A stretch of DNA of 37,140 nucleotides from Paenibacillus doosanensis (GCF_025060755.1 NZ_JANYUY010000071.1:1-37140); one strand, 5' to 3'; shown: positions 17,338-26,455, counted from the stretch's first letter. The notes: a model not told the origin generated them from the letters alone. Made by a program: numbers and translations.

Positions 17338-18588
17338 TCAATGATCTTGAGAGGCCGCCTTTTCCGGCAAGTTCTTGCCGCGCCTCCATCCGAATAGCCC
17401 GAGTACACGTTCGAGCCCGCCGTAAATCAGCTTCGTTTCCTTCGTGAGCAAAGGGCCGATCACGGCCAAAATAAGCACGTACAGCGCCGCGAAGGGCTGT
17501 ATGACCGGCAGCAGGCCGCCCGCTTTGGCCAAATTGGCCATAATGATCGAAAACTCCCCGCGCGCTACGATCGTCAGCCCGATATTGACCGACGCCTTCG
17601 GTGACAGCCCGGCGCTGCGTCCGGCCCACATGCCTGCGGCAAAATTGCCGGCCAGCGTCAGCGCTACGGCGGCCAGCGAGAGCCATACGGCCCCGCCCAA
17701 CGATAGCGGGTCGATCGTCAAGCCGAAGCTGAAGAAGAAGATCGCTCCGAAAAAATCGCGGAACGGCAAGATCAAATGCTCGATCCGCTTCATATGCTCC
17801 GTCTCCGCCAGCACCAGCCCGACCAGCAGCGCGCCGATCGCCTCGGCCACATGGATCGTCTCCGAAAATCCCGCTATGATGAACAGTACGGCGAAAATAA
17901 CAAGCATAAACAGCTCGTTGGAGCGAATATTCAGCAGCCGATTGAGCAAAGGAACGGCTTTCCGGCCGGCGATCAGCACGAAGAGCATGAAGCCGAGGGC
18001 GATAAGAGCCGACAACGCGATGCCTCCTATCGACGTCGAGCCGCTGAGCACAAGGCCGGAAACGACGGAAATGTAGATGGCGAGGAAGACGTCCTCGAAC
18101 ATAATGATGCCGAGAATCATCTCCGTCTCGGGATTCGCCGTCCGCTTCAAGTCGACCAGCACCTTCGCGACGATCGCGCTGGAGGATATCGTCGTAATGC
18201 CGGCGACGACAAGCATCTCCAGCAGCGGCAGTCCCGCCACATACCCGAAGAGAAGCCCGAGCGTAAAATTAATCAAAATGTAGATCGTTCCGCCCACCAC
18301 AATCGAGCGTCCGGATTTGACCAGCCGTCCGACCGAAAACTCCAGACCCAGATAAAAGAGAAGAAACAACACGCCGATCCGTCCCAAAAATTCGATGAGC
18401 GGCGCACTCGAAATAAATCTCAGATCGATATGCCACCATGAGAATGAATGCGGCCCTACGGCCATGCCGACCAATATGTAGAACGGAATCACCGAAAATC
18501 TCAGCTTGGCGGACAGCAGGCCGGAAAGCGCGATGAGCGCGATAGCGACGCCGATTTCGAATACGATGTAGTTCATAAGCTCATTCAC
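17338..18588 (-). CDS. khtU: K+/H+ antiporter membrane subunit
   Basis: A 416-residue protein of the monovalent cation:proton antiporter-2 family with about 12 membrane segments. Conserved stretches are [37 protein letters not shown] (with the ion-binding Asp) and [10 protein letters not shown]. Length and fold match B. subtilis KhtU (YhaU), which exports K+ in exchange for H+ with the regulatory subunit KhtT. GTG at 18586-18588 overlaps the end of khtT by eight bases (GTGAATGA), a clear coupling. No KhtS-like gene is visible upstream. Confidence 0.88.
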   Translation of the reverse strand: MNELMNYIVFEIGVAIALIALSGLLSAKLRFSVIPFYILVGMAVGPHSFSWWHIDLRFISSAPLIEFLGRIGVLFLLFYLGLEFSVGRLVKSGRSIVVGGTIYILINFTLGLLFGYVAGLPLLEMLVVAGITTISSSAIVAKVLVDLKRTANPETEMILGIIMFEDVFLAIYISVVSGLVLSGSTSIGGIALSALIALGFMLFVLIAGRKAVPLLNRLLNIRSNELFMLVIFAVLFIIAGFSETIHVAEAIGALLVGLVLAETEHMKRIEHLILPFRDFFGAIFFFSFGLTIDPLSLGGAVWLSLAAVALTLAGNFAAGMWAGRSAGLSPKASVNIGLTIVARGEFSIIMANLAKAGGLLPVIQPFAALYVLILAVIGPLLTKETKLIYGGLERVLGLFGWRRGKNLPEKAASQDH

Positions 18589-19078
18589 ATCCGTTCGTTA
18601 AAATAGTCTTGAAATGCTTCTGCTGCCTCCTCTCCCCGGCAACGACCAGCGTGCAGCCCGCCGTAATCACGACATCCGGCCCCGGGTTAATCCGCTGGGA
18701 CACCTGCTGCTTCTCTATAACCGCGATAATCGTAGCTCCGGAAGCCTGCCGAACGTTCAGCTCTCCGATCGTCTTCCCTACGGCCTTATCCTCGGGCTCG
18801 ACGCGATACCATTCGATAACCAGATCGTCGAGCGCCATCTCGATCGTTTCGAGCGCCTTCGGCTTATACGTCATGCCCCCGATAATTCCCGCCACCAAGC
18901 GCGCCTCATCGTCGTCGAGCGTAATCATCGAGATGCTGTCATCCGCCTTCCTATCTTCATAGTGGTAACATTCCCGCCTGCCGTCGTCATGGATCACAAT
19001 GACGATCTTATCCCCGCTTCGCGAAAGGAGCTGGAACTTCTTCCCGATTCCGGGGAGCTCGGTTTCTTTAATATTCAT
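18581..19078 (-). CDS. khtT: K+/H+ antiporter regulatory subunit (RCK_C domain)
   Basis: A 165-residue cytoplasmic protein, the same length as B. subtilis KhtT (YhaT). The N-terminal half starts [17 protein letters not shown], typical of KhtT, and the C-terminal half (about 80-160) is an RCK_C domain with [20 protein letters not shown] and [17 protein letters not shown]. This domain binds nucleotides and gates KhtU. ATG at 19076-19078 has AGGAGG eight bases upstream; the longer frame to 19279 has no such support. A loose promoter (TTGCGC, 16 bases, TATAAC) lies upstream, with its -35 inside one copy of a 15-bp direct repeat. Confidence 0.88.
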   Translation of the reverse strand: MNIKETELPGIGKKFQLLSRSGDKIVIVIHDDGRRECYHYEDRKADDSISMITLDDDEARLVAGIIGGMTYKPKALETIEMALDDLVIEWYRVEPEDKAVGKTIGELNVRQASGATIIAVIEKQQVSQRINPGPDVVITAGCTLVVAGERRQQKHFKTILTNGCE

Positions 19079-19461
19079 AAGGTCGCATCCTCCTGAAGTT
19101 TTCTGTATATAAAACGCCCTTTTCCAATCGATACACTGTGTTATAAATCGCATCCTTCCAGGCGCAAACAAACCGTAAGGCGCAGCCCTCATTCGGGCGT
19201 CGGCAAACAAGCCCTCCGGCCTCCGTTTTTTTTCAAACGAAGCCAGGCGCAAACAAAGAGGGATTGTCGGCATCGGCATTTCTGGACAAGAAGCGCTATA
19301 TTTTCAAAGCTTTGCAGCACAAAGAAGCCGCTGTACCTATTTTCCGAAAAATGGGACGGTTAACTAAGCTATTCATTACAGGACATTGCCAAAATACATC
19401 CGGGACTTATACGAAACGAACCGAAGGGAACAAAAGAACGGAGGGTCTACTTTAGGCAAGG
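19079..19461. other. Intergenic region before khtT with a 15-bp direct repeat
   Basis: CCAGGCGCAAACAAA occurs at 19158-19172 and again at 19243-19257, 85 bases apart in the same orientation. The copy nearest khtT covers the probable -35. No gene is supported here; a 63-codon plus-strand frame at 19264-19455 lacks a ribosome binding site. Confidence 0.45.
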
Positions 19462-19821
19462 CTACACGTATAACGAAGTAAATTTGATAGGGGTTAACAG
19501 CATCCGCGCCAGCCGGCGGGCAATCAGGGGATGAAACAGGAGGTTGGTTTCAGGCAGAACGAGGCGAACTTCGTTCGTCATGGAGCGCAAAACAATGAAA
19601 AACGCAGCGAGAAACGCGGCCAAGCGCAATCGTTCCGCCGAAGAAGCTTGCTTGCGAACCGTGGCTTGATTTGAGAAGTATTCCATTCCTTGCGAGACGA
19701 CAGTCCGGCCGGACTCGCTCACATTTCCTTCCAGGCTGGGGGTAGGTGTAGCAAATATCATGAATACCGCAATTAAAATCAGAGATAACCAGCGCTTGGA
19801 CGAGGTATCACGAGATAACAT
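19462..19821 (-). CDS. Small membrane protein of unknown function
   Basis: A frame of 119 residues from ATG 19819-19821 (AGGAGGTGA about nine bases upstream; another ATG lies six bases earlier). A hydrophobic segment at about 9-25 is followed by an exposed stretch, a second segment at about 68-80 (LAAFLAAFFIVL), and a basic C-terminal part (PLIARRLARMLLTPIKF). The strong ribosome binding site and the two membrane segments suggest a real protein. I do not recognise the family. It stands alone, with a hairpin terminator upstream. Confidence 0.5.
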   Translation of the reverse strand: MLSRDTSSKRWLSLILIAVFMIFATPTPSLEGNVSESGRTVVSQGMEYFSNQATVRKQASSAERLRLAAFLAAFFIVLRSMTNEVRLVLPETNLLFHPLIARRLARMLLTPIKFTSLYV

Positions 19822-19918
19822 ACACATTCACCTCCTTTTCACCTGAATTTAATTGAATTATACCATAAATCGCCCGTTTTATCAAATAATCGAGCTAACA
19901 AAACTAACCGGTATAATT

Positions 19919-19959
19919 AAAATACCCCCTTCTTTTTCAAAAAAAGGAGGAGGTATTTT
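19919..19959 (-). terminator. Bidirectional-looking terminator after the Dabb gene
   Basis: AAAATACC with GGTATTTT, plus an inner CTTCTTTTT/AAAAAGGAG stem, form a long hairpin. It follows the Dabb gene by about 40 bases and closes the catabolic unit on its right. Confidence 0.7.
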
Positions 19960-19998
19960 GTTACTAATCGGCAGCATAGCACTTCCGATCGTTAGCTT

Positions 19999-20292
19999 TT
20001 AAATCTCTATATCCATTACGATGCTGTCCAACCGGCCGACTTCCCTAATGAAGGCCGCTACGGCTTGATGCTTCGGATGAGGACCGTAAGCTTCGAGCGC
20101 CGCTTTATTTTCGAACCGTACGGAAAGCAGAATCTGGTAGCCTTGATTTTTCTCGGAGAAATTGATCCCCGCCTGAATGTCGATAACCCCTTCCAATTCG
20201 CCTTTCAACGCTTTGTAGCGGCTTACGACCTCCTGAAGCTGCTTCTGGGTCGTGCTCTCGCCGAATTTAACCAATACGATATGATCGATCAT
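19999..20292 (-). CDS. Stress-responsive alpha/beta-barrel (Dabb) domain protein
   Basis: A 97-residue protein starting at ATG 20290-20292 with AAAGGAGAA eight bases upstream. The opening MIDHIVLVKF, the middle LLSVRFENKAALEAYGPHPK and the closing RLDSIVMDIEI match the Dabb fold, a dimeric ferredoxin-like barrel found in small enzymes and accessory proteins of catabolic pathways. It is the last gene after the cyclase and two esterases, so it probably helps in the same pathway. The exact reaction is unknown. Confidence 0.82.
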   Translation of the reverse strand: MIDHIVLVKFGESTTQKQLQEVVSRYKALKGELEGVIDIQAGINFSEKNQGYQILLSVRFENKAALEAYGPHPKHQAVAAFIREVGRLDSIVMDIEI

Positions 20293-20370
20293 GCTAGTTC
20301 TCCTTTGCCTGTATATGCAGTACATTTCACTATACCATGGCCGGTCCGTTTAGGCCAGTCTCATCCGGCG

Positions 20371-20892
20371 TTATTCCAATACCGCAACCGCCCTTACGGG
20401 AGAACCGTCGCCGCCTGCAATTCGCAGAGGGAAGCCGTAGAACATGAAGGCTCGATTCAATGGCAGCAGATCCAGCCCGACCAGATCCGTGTAGGTCACG
20501 ATCCCCGCTTGCAGCAGCGCTCTCTGCAGCGGCTCGTCCAAGCAGCCCCCGGCGCGCGGAGCCTCGGCCGCAACGACGCGTTCCAGCACCTCCAGCCCGG
20601 CAGGTTCCCGGAAGAACAATCCCGCGCGCGAAGGAAACGACGCAGCACGGGGGTCTACCACATAGCTTACGCCGAAAAACCGGTCCAGCGGCAGCTCGTC
20701 CAGCGTTTTGCCGCCCGGATGCATATGGGAGACGGCGTCGACATGCGTGCCTGTGTGCGAGCCGAAGGCCAGGGAGCGCAGCTCCCACGTATGGCTCTCG
20801 TAAGTGTGAGCGATCTCCACCTTCACTTCGGGATCGCCCGGGTAAACCGGCATGCCCGAGAAGATCGGCAAGGATAAATCGATGATGCGCAA
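20371..20892 (-). CDS. Cyclase-family (KynB-like) metal-dependent hydrolase
   Basis: A 173-residue protein starting with TTG; GGAGGAGGGG lies about ten bases upstream. The opening IIDLSLPIFSGMPVYPGDP and the motif HTGTHVDAVSH are the hallmarks of the cyclase family (PF04199; consensus HxGTHxDxPxH), whose His and Asp bind Zn or Mn and hydrolyse formamides, lactones or cyclic amides. The usual Pro of the motif is Val here, and the protein is shorter than most relatives (about 200-260), mainly in the middle. The gene lies 34 bases after the second esterase, so it is cotranscribed. Kynurenine formamidase is unlikely, because no tryptophan-pathway gene is nearby; opening a lactone fits the sugar-acid context better. 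Confidence 0.8.
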   Translation of the reverse strand: MRIIDLSLPIFSGMPVYPGDPEVKVEIAHTYESHTWELRSLAFGSHTGTHVDAVSHMHPGGKTLDELPLDRFFGVSYVVDPRAASFPSRAGLFFREPAGLEVLERVVAAEAPRAGGCLDEPLQRALLQAGIVTYTDLVGLDLLPLNRAFMFYGFPLRIAGGDGSPVRAVAVLE

Positions 20893-20926
20893 GGCCCGTT
20901 CCCCTCCTCCTTCGATTACAGCTTCG

Positions 20927-21727
20927 TCAAATGCCGCAGTAGCGGGAAGGCTGCTTCGTCAGCCCGGCAAATTCCAGAAACCGGACAATTTCCGCATCCC
21001 AGAACTCCCATGTGTGGCCGTGGCCTTCCGCCTGACGGTATTGATAGCCGTAAGGATTGCCTTCCAGCGAAACGAAGAAATCCCGCACGAGCTCGTTCAG
21101 ATCGAGCCAAGGGTCCAGGCTGCCGCAGGCATGATACACCCTCGGCAGTACCGCCGATCCGGCCAGAGCCTGCCGAGCCAGATGCTTCAGGTCGTTATCC
21201 GTGTTCTTGATATCTCCGTCTCCGAACAGCAGCACGCGGTCGTACGCCCGCTGGGAGCCGTCGTTCTCGAAGGCGATGTCCGACTTGTCGCCCGCGGAGA
21301 ACGCCCCGATCGCCGCATATTGCCCGGGCCGGGCCAGACCGACCCGCAAGCAGCCGTATCCGCCGTTCGACAGGCCGGATATGTAGTTGTCCTCCCGCGC
21401 GGCCGACAGCCGGGGCAGCAGATGCCGCAGCGTGTTCGGCAGCTCGTCGGCGATATGGGTAAAATATTTGCCGCCGTGCTTCATATCGGTATAGCAGGAA
21501 TGATGCACGCCCGGAACGACGACGGCGATGCCGTATTCCAGCGCGTACCGTTCGATGCTGGTCATGCGCAGCCATGCCGTATGATCGCCCGACCCGCCGT
21601 GCAGCAGCCACAGCACCTTCAGCTTGCCGTCACCTTCATACGGGCGCTTTTCTTGAGGGACGATCACGTTGACAACCGTCTCCATCCCCAATACTTCGGA
21701 GAAACAATGCGTCTCGATTAGTGCCAT
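20927..21727 (-). CDS. FrmB/EstA-like alpha/beta-hydrolase esterase (second of pair)
   Basis: A 266-residue cytoplasmic serine esterase of the esterase-D family (PF00756). The nucleophile is in GLSNGGYG, LWLLHGGSGDHTAW forms the oxyanion region, and the acid and His are in CGSLDPW and EGHGHTWEFWD. GGAGGG lies eight bases before the ATG. It is a paralogue of the gene just upstream, with about 15 bases between them. Family members hydrolyse S-formylglutathione, tributyrin, acetylated sugars or feruloyl esters. Together with the enolase-family enzyme upstream, removal of an acyl group from an imported sugar derivative is the simplest guess. Confidence 0.85.
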   Translation of the reverse strand: MALIETHCFSEVLGMETVVNVIVPQEKRPYEGDGKLKVLWLLHGGSGDHTAWLRMTSIERYALEYGIAVVVPGVHHSCYTDMKHGGKYFTHIADELPNTLRHLLPRLSAAREDNYISGLSNGGYGCLRVGLARPGQYAAIGAFSAGDKSDIAFENDGSQRAYDRVLLFGDGDIKNTDNDLKHLARQALAGSAVLPRVYHACGSLDPWLDLNELVRDFFVSLEGNPYGYQYRQAEGHGHTWEFWDAEIVRFLEFAGLTKQPSRYCGI

Positions 21728-21742
21728 CTTATTCCCTCCTCT

Positions 21743-22522
21743 TCACCTCGTGCCAGTCTCGCGCAGCGGCAGCCATTGGAGAACGCGTTCGATGCAGCGG
21801 TCCCAGTAGGCCCAGCTGTGATCGCCCGGCCCTTCTTCATAGGTCAGCGGAAGCCCGAGCTGCAGCGCATGGTCGCGGAAACGGACACTGGCTTCATACA
21901 AGAAATCTTCCGTCCCGCACCAGGCGTACAGTTCGGGGCAAGGCGCGTCCGATTCGGCTCTGGCGGCCGCCGCCGCAAACAGGTCGTTCTTGCTGCCCGC
22001 AAGCTGCTCCTTGCTCCCGAACACATCGGACGCCTGCCCCTCGCCGATGCGCTCCAACATGTCGAGCGCATCGAGAGCGCCGGAGAAGGATGCCGCCGCC
22101 GCGTACTTCTCGGGAACCAGCAATCCGGCCTTCATCGCGCCGTAGCCCCCCATGGAAAGCCCCGCGATAAACCGGTCTTCGCGCGCGCCGGACAGCGGGA
22201 ACATTCTCTCGCACACCGCCGGCAGCTCTTCGGTAATAAAGGTGAAATAATTGCGGCCCATCGCCATATCGGTATACCAGCCAAGATGCCCGGCCGGCAT
22301 CACAACCGCCAGCGGCAGCCTCTCCACATATCTCTCGATACTCGTACGCCTCATCCATGCCGTATGGTCGTCGCTCCGCCCATGCAGCAAATACAGCGTC
22401 GGATACGGCCCCGGATCGCTCACCGTGCGCGATCCCCCCGACAGGTGCTGAGGCAGCAATACTTCCATCGGTACGGGCATCCGCAGCACCTCGGAATGAT
22501 AATGCACATGCAGCCATGCCAT
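21743..22522 (-). CDS. FrmB/EstA-like alpha/beta-hydrolase esterase (first of pair)
   Basis: A 259-residue cytoplasmic esterase (PF00756) with GLSMGGYG around the nucleophile, YLLHGRSDDHTAW at the oxyanion region, and CGTEDFL plus GPGDHSWAYWD for the acid and His. The same scaffold repeats in the next gene, including H(Y)FSEVL-like starts and TSIERY, so the pair arose by tandem duplication and then diverged, perhaps for different acyl groups. GGGAGGG lies about nine bases before the ATG. It follows the terminator at 22654-22692, so it needs read-through or its own promoter, which I could not identify with confidence. Confidence 0.85.
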   Translation of the reverse strand: MAWLHVHYHSEVLRMPVPMEVLLPQHLSGGSRTVSDPGPYPTLYLLHGRSDDHTAWMRRTSIERYVERLPLAVVMPAGHLGWYTDMAMGRNYFTFITEELPAVCERMFPLSGAREDRFIAGLSMGGYGAMKAGLLVPEKYAAAASFSGALDALDMLERIGEGQASDVFGSKEQLAGSKNDLFAAAAARAESDAPCPELYAWCGTEDFLYEASVRFRDHALQLGLPLTYEEGPGDHSWAYWDRCIERVLQWLPLRETGTR

Positions 22523-22653
22523 TCGGTTATTCCCTCCCTATGTCCTTATGAAGCTTGCTGAACAAGCTATTTATTAATTCTTCGTCCGGACGTCAACTCC
22601 CTGTCTCTCAGGAATTTCTTTCCTTTAATAATCGCCGGCACCTACGCGCAACG

Positions 22654-22692
22654 AAAAACAGGGAGCGCATCCGCAAACCGGCGCACTCCCTG
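22654..22692 (-). terminator. Intrinsic terminator after the second binding protein
   Basis: On the minus strand CAGGGAGTGCGC pairs with GCGCTCCCTG (one G-U pair) around a 12-base loop, then TTTTTCG. It lies about 40 bases after the stop of the binding lipoprotein and separates the importer half of the locus from the esterase half. Confidence 0.78.
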
Positions 22693-22733
22693 CTTAGACG
22701 GCCCCGCTTGTTCCGTCTTGATCGTCATTCCGC

Positions 22734-24284
22734 TTAATTTTGGGCTTTTCGCTTCTGGTATTCCGCATTCATCTCTTCGATGATTTTCTGATAGTTCGGG
22801 TCTTTTTTCAGCTGCTCGACGTATTGATCCCATGCCTCCATAGGAAGCTTGCCGATAATGACTTGGGTTTTCAAATCCGATATTTTCTTATTATAGTCTG
22901 CGCCCAGCTTCAGATCGGTTTCCGAAACCAGCCCGATCGTCGGATCGCCGACCGAAATTTTCGAGCGTTCTTCGGCGATTTTCATATTGCGCTGATAAAT
23001 CTCCTTCGGCATGCCGGCCGCATACTGCCACAAGTCGACGACCGGCGTGCTGAACATTTTCCCCCACGAGCCGGTTCCGACGCTGTCCGCCACCGCTTTA
23101 TCGTTGGCGATCTTCAATCCGTCCACAATGGAATAATGAACGTCTTTAATGCCGTATAATGTCAAATCCAGACCTTCGCCGCCGGAGCCGTAATTAATAA
23201 AATTTAAAATCGCCTTCATCTTCGCTTCCGGCACCGATTTCGGTATAGCCAGCACGCCGTTCATCCCGGAGCCTTGGGAAACGTACTGCTTTCCTCCCGC
23301 CTTCGGGCTTAGCGACACGATCGGAGTCCAAGCCACATTCGGGTCTTTCTTCCATTGATCCATCGTATAACGGAACAGCGCCTCCGGCGTTTCCGCCGTC
23401 ACTCCCGCGCGCCCGCTGGTCGCCAGCTCCCAATATTGCGTTTCCTTCAGCACGGGGAAATCTTGAGGGATCAAGCCCTCCTCATACAGCTTCCGCTGAT
23501 AGGCGATCGCTTCCTTAACTTCGGGCTCCATCGTCATATTGACGAGCTTGCCGTCCTTCTCTTTCCACTTGCCGACCGTTCCGGTAAACACTTCCTCGAT
23601 CATTTGCGCGCTGCGCATCGTGAAGCCGGTCGTATCTTTTTTGCCGTCCGGCGCATTTTCTTTAAAAGCCTTCATCACGGTATACAGCTCATCCATATTC
23701 GTAGGCATCGGCAGCCCGAGCTTATCGAGCCAATCTTTGCGGATCGAGAAGAATCCGCCTCCGTCCAACGGGCGGCCCGCCGGAACCGCATAGTTTTTGC
23801 CGTCGATTTTGGTATTGTTCCAAATTTTCGAGTCCAGCGCCGTCAGATTCGGGTAATCCTTAACATACGGCGTCAAATCCCAGAACGCCCCCTGCTTCAC
23901 CATTTGCCGGAATAAAGGGGTCGTAATGCTCGGAATTTTAATCAAATCGGCGATATCGCCGGCGGCGAGCGCTACGTTGACACGATCGGCGTAATCGCCC
24001 CCGGGTATCCATTGCACGGTCAGCTTCATGTTCGTTTTTTTCTCGAATTCCTTAAGCACCGGATTGTCCGGCGACGGCGGCTGGGCGATCGTGTAGTCCA
24101 CCATAATTTTCAGCTCCGTCGGTTTGCCCGCTTCCTCCTTGGCGGCCGTCCCGTCCTTGGGAGCAGCCCCCGGAGAAGAAGAGCAGGCTGTCAGCGACGA
24201 GAGCAGAGCGGCTGCGGAGAGCGTCAGAAACGCCGATTTGCCGGATACGGACCGTTTATATATGTTCCGTTTATAAATATTCAT
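22734..24284 (-). CDS. ABC importer binding lipoprotein, LplA/YtcQ type
   Basis: A 516-residue precursor from ATG 24282-24284; an upstream TTG at 24308 is not needed, since GGGGGAT lies about ten bases before the ATG. The lipobox SSLTAC places the lipid-bearing Cys at about residue 34. The mature part is a large type-1 extracellular solute-binding protein of the LplA/YtcQ kind (about 500 residues, with LKIMVDYTIAQPPSPDNPVL at the start), which binds bulky oligosaccharides or complex sugar acids. It follows the two permeases and the enolase-family gene; the order permease-permease-enzyme-binding protein is less usual than binding protein first. Confidence 0.85.
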   Translation of the reverse strand: MNIYKRNIYKRSVSGKSAFLTLSAAALLSSLTACSSSPGAAPKDGTAAKEEAGKPTELKIMVDYTIAQPPSPDNPVLKEFEKKTNMKLTVQWIPGGDYADRVNVALAAGDIADLIKIPSITTPLFRQMVKQGAFWDLTPYVKDYPNLTALDSKIWNNTKIDGKNYAVPAGRPLDGGGFFSIRKDWLDKLGLPMPTNMDELYTVMKAFKENAPDGKKDTTGFTMRSAQMIEEVFTGTVGKWKEKDGKLVNMTMEPEVKEAIAYQRKLYEEGLIPQDFPVLKETQYWELATSGRAGVTAETPEALFRYTMDQWKKDPNVAWTPIVSLSPKAGGKQYVSQGSGMNGVLAIPKSVPEAKMKAILNFINYGSGGEGLDLTLYGIKDVHYSIVDGLKIANDKAVADSVGTGSWGKMFSTPVVDLWQYAAGMPKEIYQRNMKIAEERSKISVGDPTIGLVSETDLKLGADYNKKISDLKTQVIIGKLPMEAWDQYVEQLKKDPNYQKIIEEMNAEYQKRKAQN

Positions 24285-24341
24285 TGAGACATCATCCCCC
24301 TGAATCAAAATAATGTTTGGTTCGAAGCTTGGAAAGAACGG

Positions 24342-25484
24342 CTACACGCGCCAGCCCGCACTGCGGACCAGCCCCTCATAATAGGCCGCGTCGATATGCA
24401 GCCCGAAGCCAGGCGCCGAAGGGACGGTTATCAGGCCGTCTTGGATCGAGTATCCCGATGTGTCGATGCCGGGAATTTGCGCCTCGTCCCATTCCACGAA
24501 CATAAACCCTTCAATCGCCGGATAAGCCTGCGCCGAAGCGTAATTGCCGTAAAATCCGCCGTAGTTATGCGGCGCGGCCTTCACTCCGCTGCGGGCGAGA
24601 CGCTTGGAGAGCTTCAGCCAATTGACGATACCGTAGTCCTTCAGATCGTACTGTATCGCATCGATCAGCCCTTGTTCGGCCCATTCCACGATAGGCTTCG
24701 CCGCTAGTCCCTCCCCGTCGGTGATCAGCACTTTCAGCTGCTTCTCCGCCAGCCATTCCTTCAAGTTGCGGTACAGTCTGTCATCTTCATGAAACGCTTC
24801 CTCGATCCACAGAAGCTTGGACTGCGCCGTCTCGCTCAGCACATGCTTCGTTAAGTTCAGGTTGTAGCCGTTGTTGGCGTCGATCGAAATGTTGCATTCA
24901 GGCCCTACCGCGTCGCGAATACCGTTGACGATGGCGATATCCCGCTTGGTGCCCTCCATCAAATCCATATGCATAGCGCCGCGACCCACCTTGATTTTGA
25001 AGCCCCGGAAGCCTTCGTCGTAGCCCTGCATCGCCTCTTCCTGGAGCAGGCGAACGGCGTCCTCATGCGAGCTGAGATGAAGGTCGTCAAAGTACAGCGA
25101 AGTGTCGTAGCACGGGACCCGCAGCGCAGATGCCGCCTTGCTTCCGCTAAGCAGCTCGTAGATAGGCTGTTGTCTTACTTGCCCGAGCCAATCGAGCAGC
25201 GGGAATTGAATCGCATGGAACCGTTCTTCGATCCACTGCTCCGCGGAGAACATGTCCCGAACGCTGCTGCCGATCAAAGCCTGCGCATCCTCGCGGGAAA
25301 TTCTCGACCAGCCGTAACCGGAAATGCCGCCGATCGTGACGCGAAGCAGCGGAAAGCCGACTTCCTTGCCGTGCACGCCCAATCTCGCGTTGCAGCCGGC
25401 CAATCTGCGGCGCTCTCCTTTCATCACCGCTTGTTCGATGCTCTCGATACGCCAATTCATTTCCAGATCGTTAAAGCTTTGCAT
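24342..25484 (-). CDS. Enolase-superfamily dehydratase/cycloisomerase (mandelate racemase type)
   Basis: A 380-residue protein with a full set of mandelate-racemase-group residues: the KxK pair K163/K165 in GFKIKVGRG, metal ligands D202 (SIDANNGY), E228 or E229 (WIEEAF) and E258 (TDGEG), and the Asp/His pair D280 (IQYDLKDYG) and H306 (APHNYGG). Such enzymes take a proton next to a carboxylate and dehydrate, racemise or cycloisomerise sugar acids or lactones. GGAGAGG lies five bases before the ATG. Its place between the permeases and the binding protein says that it acts on the imported compound. No kinase or aldolase for the later steps is in the window. Confidence 0.85.
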   Translation of the reverse strand: MQSFNDLEMNWRIESIEQAVMKGERRRLAGCNARLGVHGKEVGFPLLRVTIGGISGYGWSRISREDAQALIGSSVRDMFSAEQWIEERFHAIQFPLLDWLGQVRQQPIYELLSGSKAASALRVPCYDTSLYFDDLHLSSHEDAVRLLQEEAMQGYDEGFRGFKIKVGRGAMHMDLMEGTKRDIAIVNGIRDAVGPECNISIDANNGYNLNLTKHVLSETAQSKLLWIEEAFHEDDRLYRNLKEWLAEKQLKVLITDGEGLAAKPIVEWAEQGLIDAIQYDLKDYGIVNWLKLSKRLARSGVKAAPHNYGGFYGNYASAQAYPAIEGFMFVEWDEAQIPGIDTSGYSIQDGLITVPSAPGFGLHIDAAYYEGLVRSAGWRV

Positions 25485-25532
25485 AGTAACCTCTCCTCAC
25501 CGTGGTTTTTTGGAAAAAAGTGTCTCTTGCCA

Positions 25533-26414
25533 TTATCCTTTGACCGAGCCTAACATGACGCCCTTCGTAAAATGCTTTTGCAAAAACGGGTATACCGCAA
25601 GAATCGGCAGCGTAGATACGACCACGGCCGCCATCTTGATCGTCTGGGTAGGCAGCTGCTTATCCGAAGCCATCTCTACCGCGGACGCCCCGCCGACGGC
25701 GGTATCCGAATCGATGAGCATGTTGCGAAGCACGATTTGCAGCGGCACCTTCGTGAAATCGTTAATGTACAGCACCGCGCTGAAAAACGTATTCCAATAG
25801 GCGACGGCGTAAAACAGCCCGAAAGCGGCGAGCGACGCGGCGGACAACGGAAGAATGATGCGGACGAAAATGCTGAGCTCGTTGCATCCGTCGATCATCG
25901 CCGCTTCTTCGAGCTCCGCCGGAATGCTGTCGAAGAAGCTTTTCATCAAAATAACGTACCAGCCGCTCGTCAATACGGGAACGATCAGCGACCATATGCT
26001 GTTAATGAGGCCCAGATCGCGAACCAGCAAGTACAGCGGAATGATGCCCGGATTAAATAAAATCGTGAACATCACCATAAACAGCATCGTCTTCCGGCCG
26101 TGCAGCCTTTTGCGGGAGAGCCCGAATGAAAACGCCGACGTAATGATCAGGCTGCACAGCGTGCCGACCGTCGCCAGGAAGGCGCTGACCCCCGTCGCTT
26201 TAATGAACGCCGAAGTCGACAGCAGATATTCGTAAGCGCTTATGCTCCAGCGTCCCGGCAGCAGGACAAAGCCGTTCTTATCCGCAAATTCGCCCGGTTC
26301 CGTGAAGGAAACGACGAATACATAATACAAAGGAAATAACGTGACGACGGAAACGACGACCAGCACCAGCATGTTCACTGCATTAAAAGCGCGGTCTCCC
26401 AAGCTTTCTCTCAT
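25533..26414 (-). CDS. lplC: ABC importer permease, LplC/YtcP type
   Basis: A 293-residue permease with six membrane segments, starting MRESLGDRAFNAVNMLVLVV. ATG at 26412-26414 has AAAGGAGG about nine bases upstream; the longer open frame to 26741 is out-of-frame noise from the next gene. The EAA loop is LEEAAMIDGCNELSIFVRII, and the end KGVMLGSVKG is typical of LplC-like proteins. It pairs with the LplB-type permease, whose stop lies about 40 bases upstream. As with the yes importer, no ATPase is encoded nearby, so a shared one is inferred. Confidence 0.88.
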   Translation of the reverse strand: MRESLGDRAFNAVNMLVLVVVSVVTLFPLYYVFVVSFTEPGEFADKNGFVLLPGRWSISAYEYLLSTSAFIKATGVSAFLATVGTLCSLIITSAFSFGLSRKRLHGRKTMLFMVMFTILFNPGIIPLYLLVRDLGLINSIWSLIVPVLTSGWYVILMKSFFDSIPAELEEAAMIDGCNELSIFVRIILPLSAASLAAFGLFYAVAYWNTFFSAVLYINDFTKVPLQIVLRNMLIDSDTAVGGASAVEMASDKQLPTQTIKMAAVVVSTLPILAVYPFLQKHFTKGVMLGSVKG

Positions 26415-26455
26415 TAGACGATTCCTCCTTTCAGCGCATGAGGGCCCTCTCCTCC

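Noticed and set aside
19264-19455. 63-codon plus-strand frame upstream of khtT
   Set aside because: No ribosome binding site and no domain; the region is better read as the khtT control region.
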